A stretch of DNA of 5,402 bases from Spirochaetaceae bacterium (GTDB lineage: Bacteria; Spirochaetota; Spirochaetia; SZUA-6; Fen-1364): positions 239 to 5,640 of the forward strand of contig PMDT01000122.1 in the NCBI GenBank assembly GCA_003154555.1, given 5' to 3'. The stretch's first letter is position 1; every line of letters begins with the position of its first letter. The notes under the pieces are model-generated. The model was not told where the DNA came from. It ran no database searches and saw only the letters and a list, made by a program, of their open reading frames with translations. This document shows, piece after piece, positions 5,005 through 5,402 of the stretch. Position numbers and translations under genes: made by a program.

Positions 5005-5402
5005 ATGCCGGAGAACCTCCGCGTCCTCAAGGGACGCATCAGGACCGCGAAGAACATCGGCCAGCTCGCGAAGACCCTGGAGATGGTCTCCGTGTCGAAG
5101 ATCCGCCGCGCGCGGGGTCTTGCCGACACGGTGCGGCCTTACGCGGAGAGGATCACGGCGCTCACTGCCACCACGCTCCGTTCGTTGTCCCCCGAACAGC
5201 GCGATCACCCCTACCTGGGGGGCGCGAAAAGCCCGACGCGCATCCTGCTCGCCATCGGTCCCGACAAGGGCCTCTGCGGACCACTCACGGGCAATCTCGT
5301 GCGCACGCTTGCCGGCGCGGTTGATGACGACACCCTGCTCATCACGGTGGGCAAGCGCATGGAAAGGCCCGGCGCGCGCCTTGCGGGGGATCGTCTCCTG
5401 GC
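5005..5402 (+). CDS. atpG: F-type ATP synthase subunit gamma (3' end outside window)
   Basis: Central rotor shaft of F1, coupling c-ring rotation to conformational change in the catalytic sites. 132 complete codons are visible of a family that is usually about 290 residues. The N-terminal helix reads LKGRIRTAKNIGQLAKTLEMVSVSKIRRA (about 8-36), matching the family pattern I+.RI.S.KN..QITKAMEMVAASKMR+A. The second signature is GPDKGLCG (85-92), where D.GLCG is diagnostic. The ATG at 5005 lies 12 bases after the atpA stop. The purine run AGGGGGG (4991-4997) serves as Shine-Dalgarno at 7-base spacing, while the AGGGG at 4999-5003 is too close to be used. The gene order predicts beta and epsilon to follow beyond the window. 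Confidence 0.96.
   Translation, partial: MPENLRVLKGRIRTAKNIGQLAKTLEMVSVSKIRRARGLADTVRPYAERITALTATTLRSLSPEQRDHPYLGGAKSPTRILLAIGPDKGLCGPLTGNLVRTLAGAVDDDTLLITVGKRMERPGARLAGDRLL

Noticed and set aside
3453..5208. Long minus-strand open frames (for example 3453-3941 and 4621-5208) opposite atpA and atpG
   Set aside because: They are antisense to strongly conserved ATP synthase genes, with Arg/Ser/Pro-rich composition and no family resemblance.

Overview
The window is GC-rich bacterial DNA (about 60% G+C by eye) with two divergent transcription units separated by a 219-bp AT-richer intergenic region (1456-1674). Both run off the window.

Left, minus strand (1-1455): two tandem paralogous genes of the LDH-like malate dehydrogenase family, joined by a 4-base ATGA overlap. 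The promoter-proximal copy (532-1455) is complete but diverged. It has Glu in place of the nearly invariant active-site Asn, and GRHSD in place of GGHGD around the catalytic His. The distal copy (1-535, C-terminus missing) keeps every canonical residue visible.

Middle (1456-1674): a sigma70-type promoter for the plus strand (TTGACT, 17 bp, TATACT) ends only 9 bases before the atpB ATG. The atp mRNA should therefore be leaderless or nearly so, which fits the lack of any Shine-Dalgarno sequence for atpB. A weaker minus-strand -10 lies about 110 bases upstream of the dehydrogenase pair. A 7-bp inverted repeat sits between the two promoters, over the expected -35 region of the minus-strand one.

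Right, plus strand (1675-5402): an F-type ATP synthase operon in the usual order, atpB (a), atpE (c), atpF (b), atpH (delta), atpA (alpha), atpG (gamma, cut by the window end). No atpI precedes it. The genes are tightly packed, with overlaps at a/c, b/delta and delta/alpha. The first three make the membrane Fo part and stator stalk, the next two the stator cap and a hexamer subunit, and gamma the rotor shaft. The c subunit lacks Na+-ligand residues, so the enzyme is predicted to use protons. The delta subunit is unusually short (112 residues) and keeps only the C-terminal part of the family.

Organism: the phylum cannot be fixed from sequence alone. The short delta, the style of the c subunit and the absence of atpI recall Patescibacteria/CPR-type operons, but a tandem malate dehydrogenase pair is not what I would expect there. 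This is a low-confidence impression.
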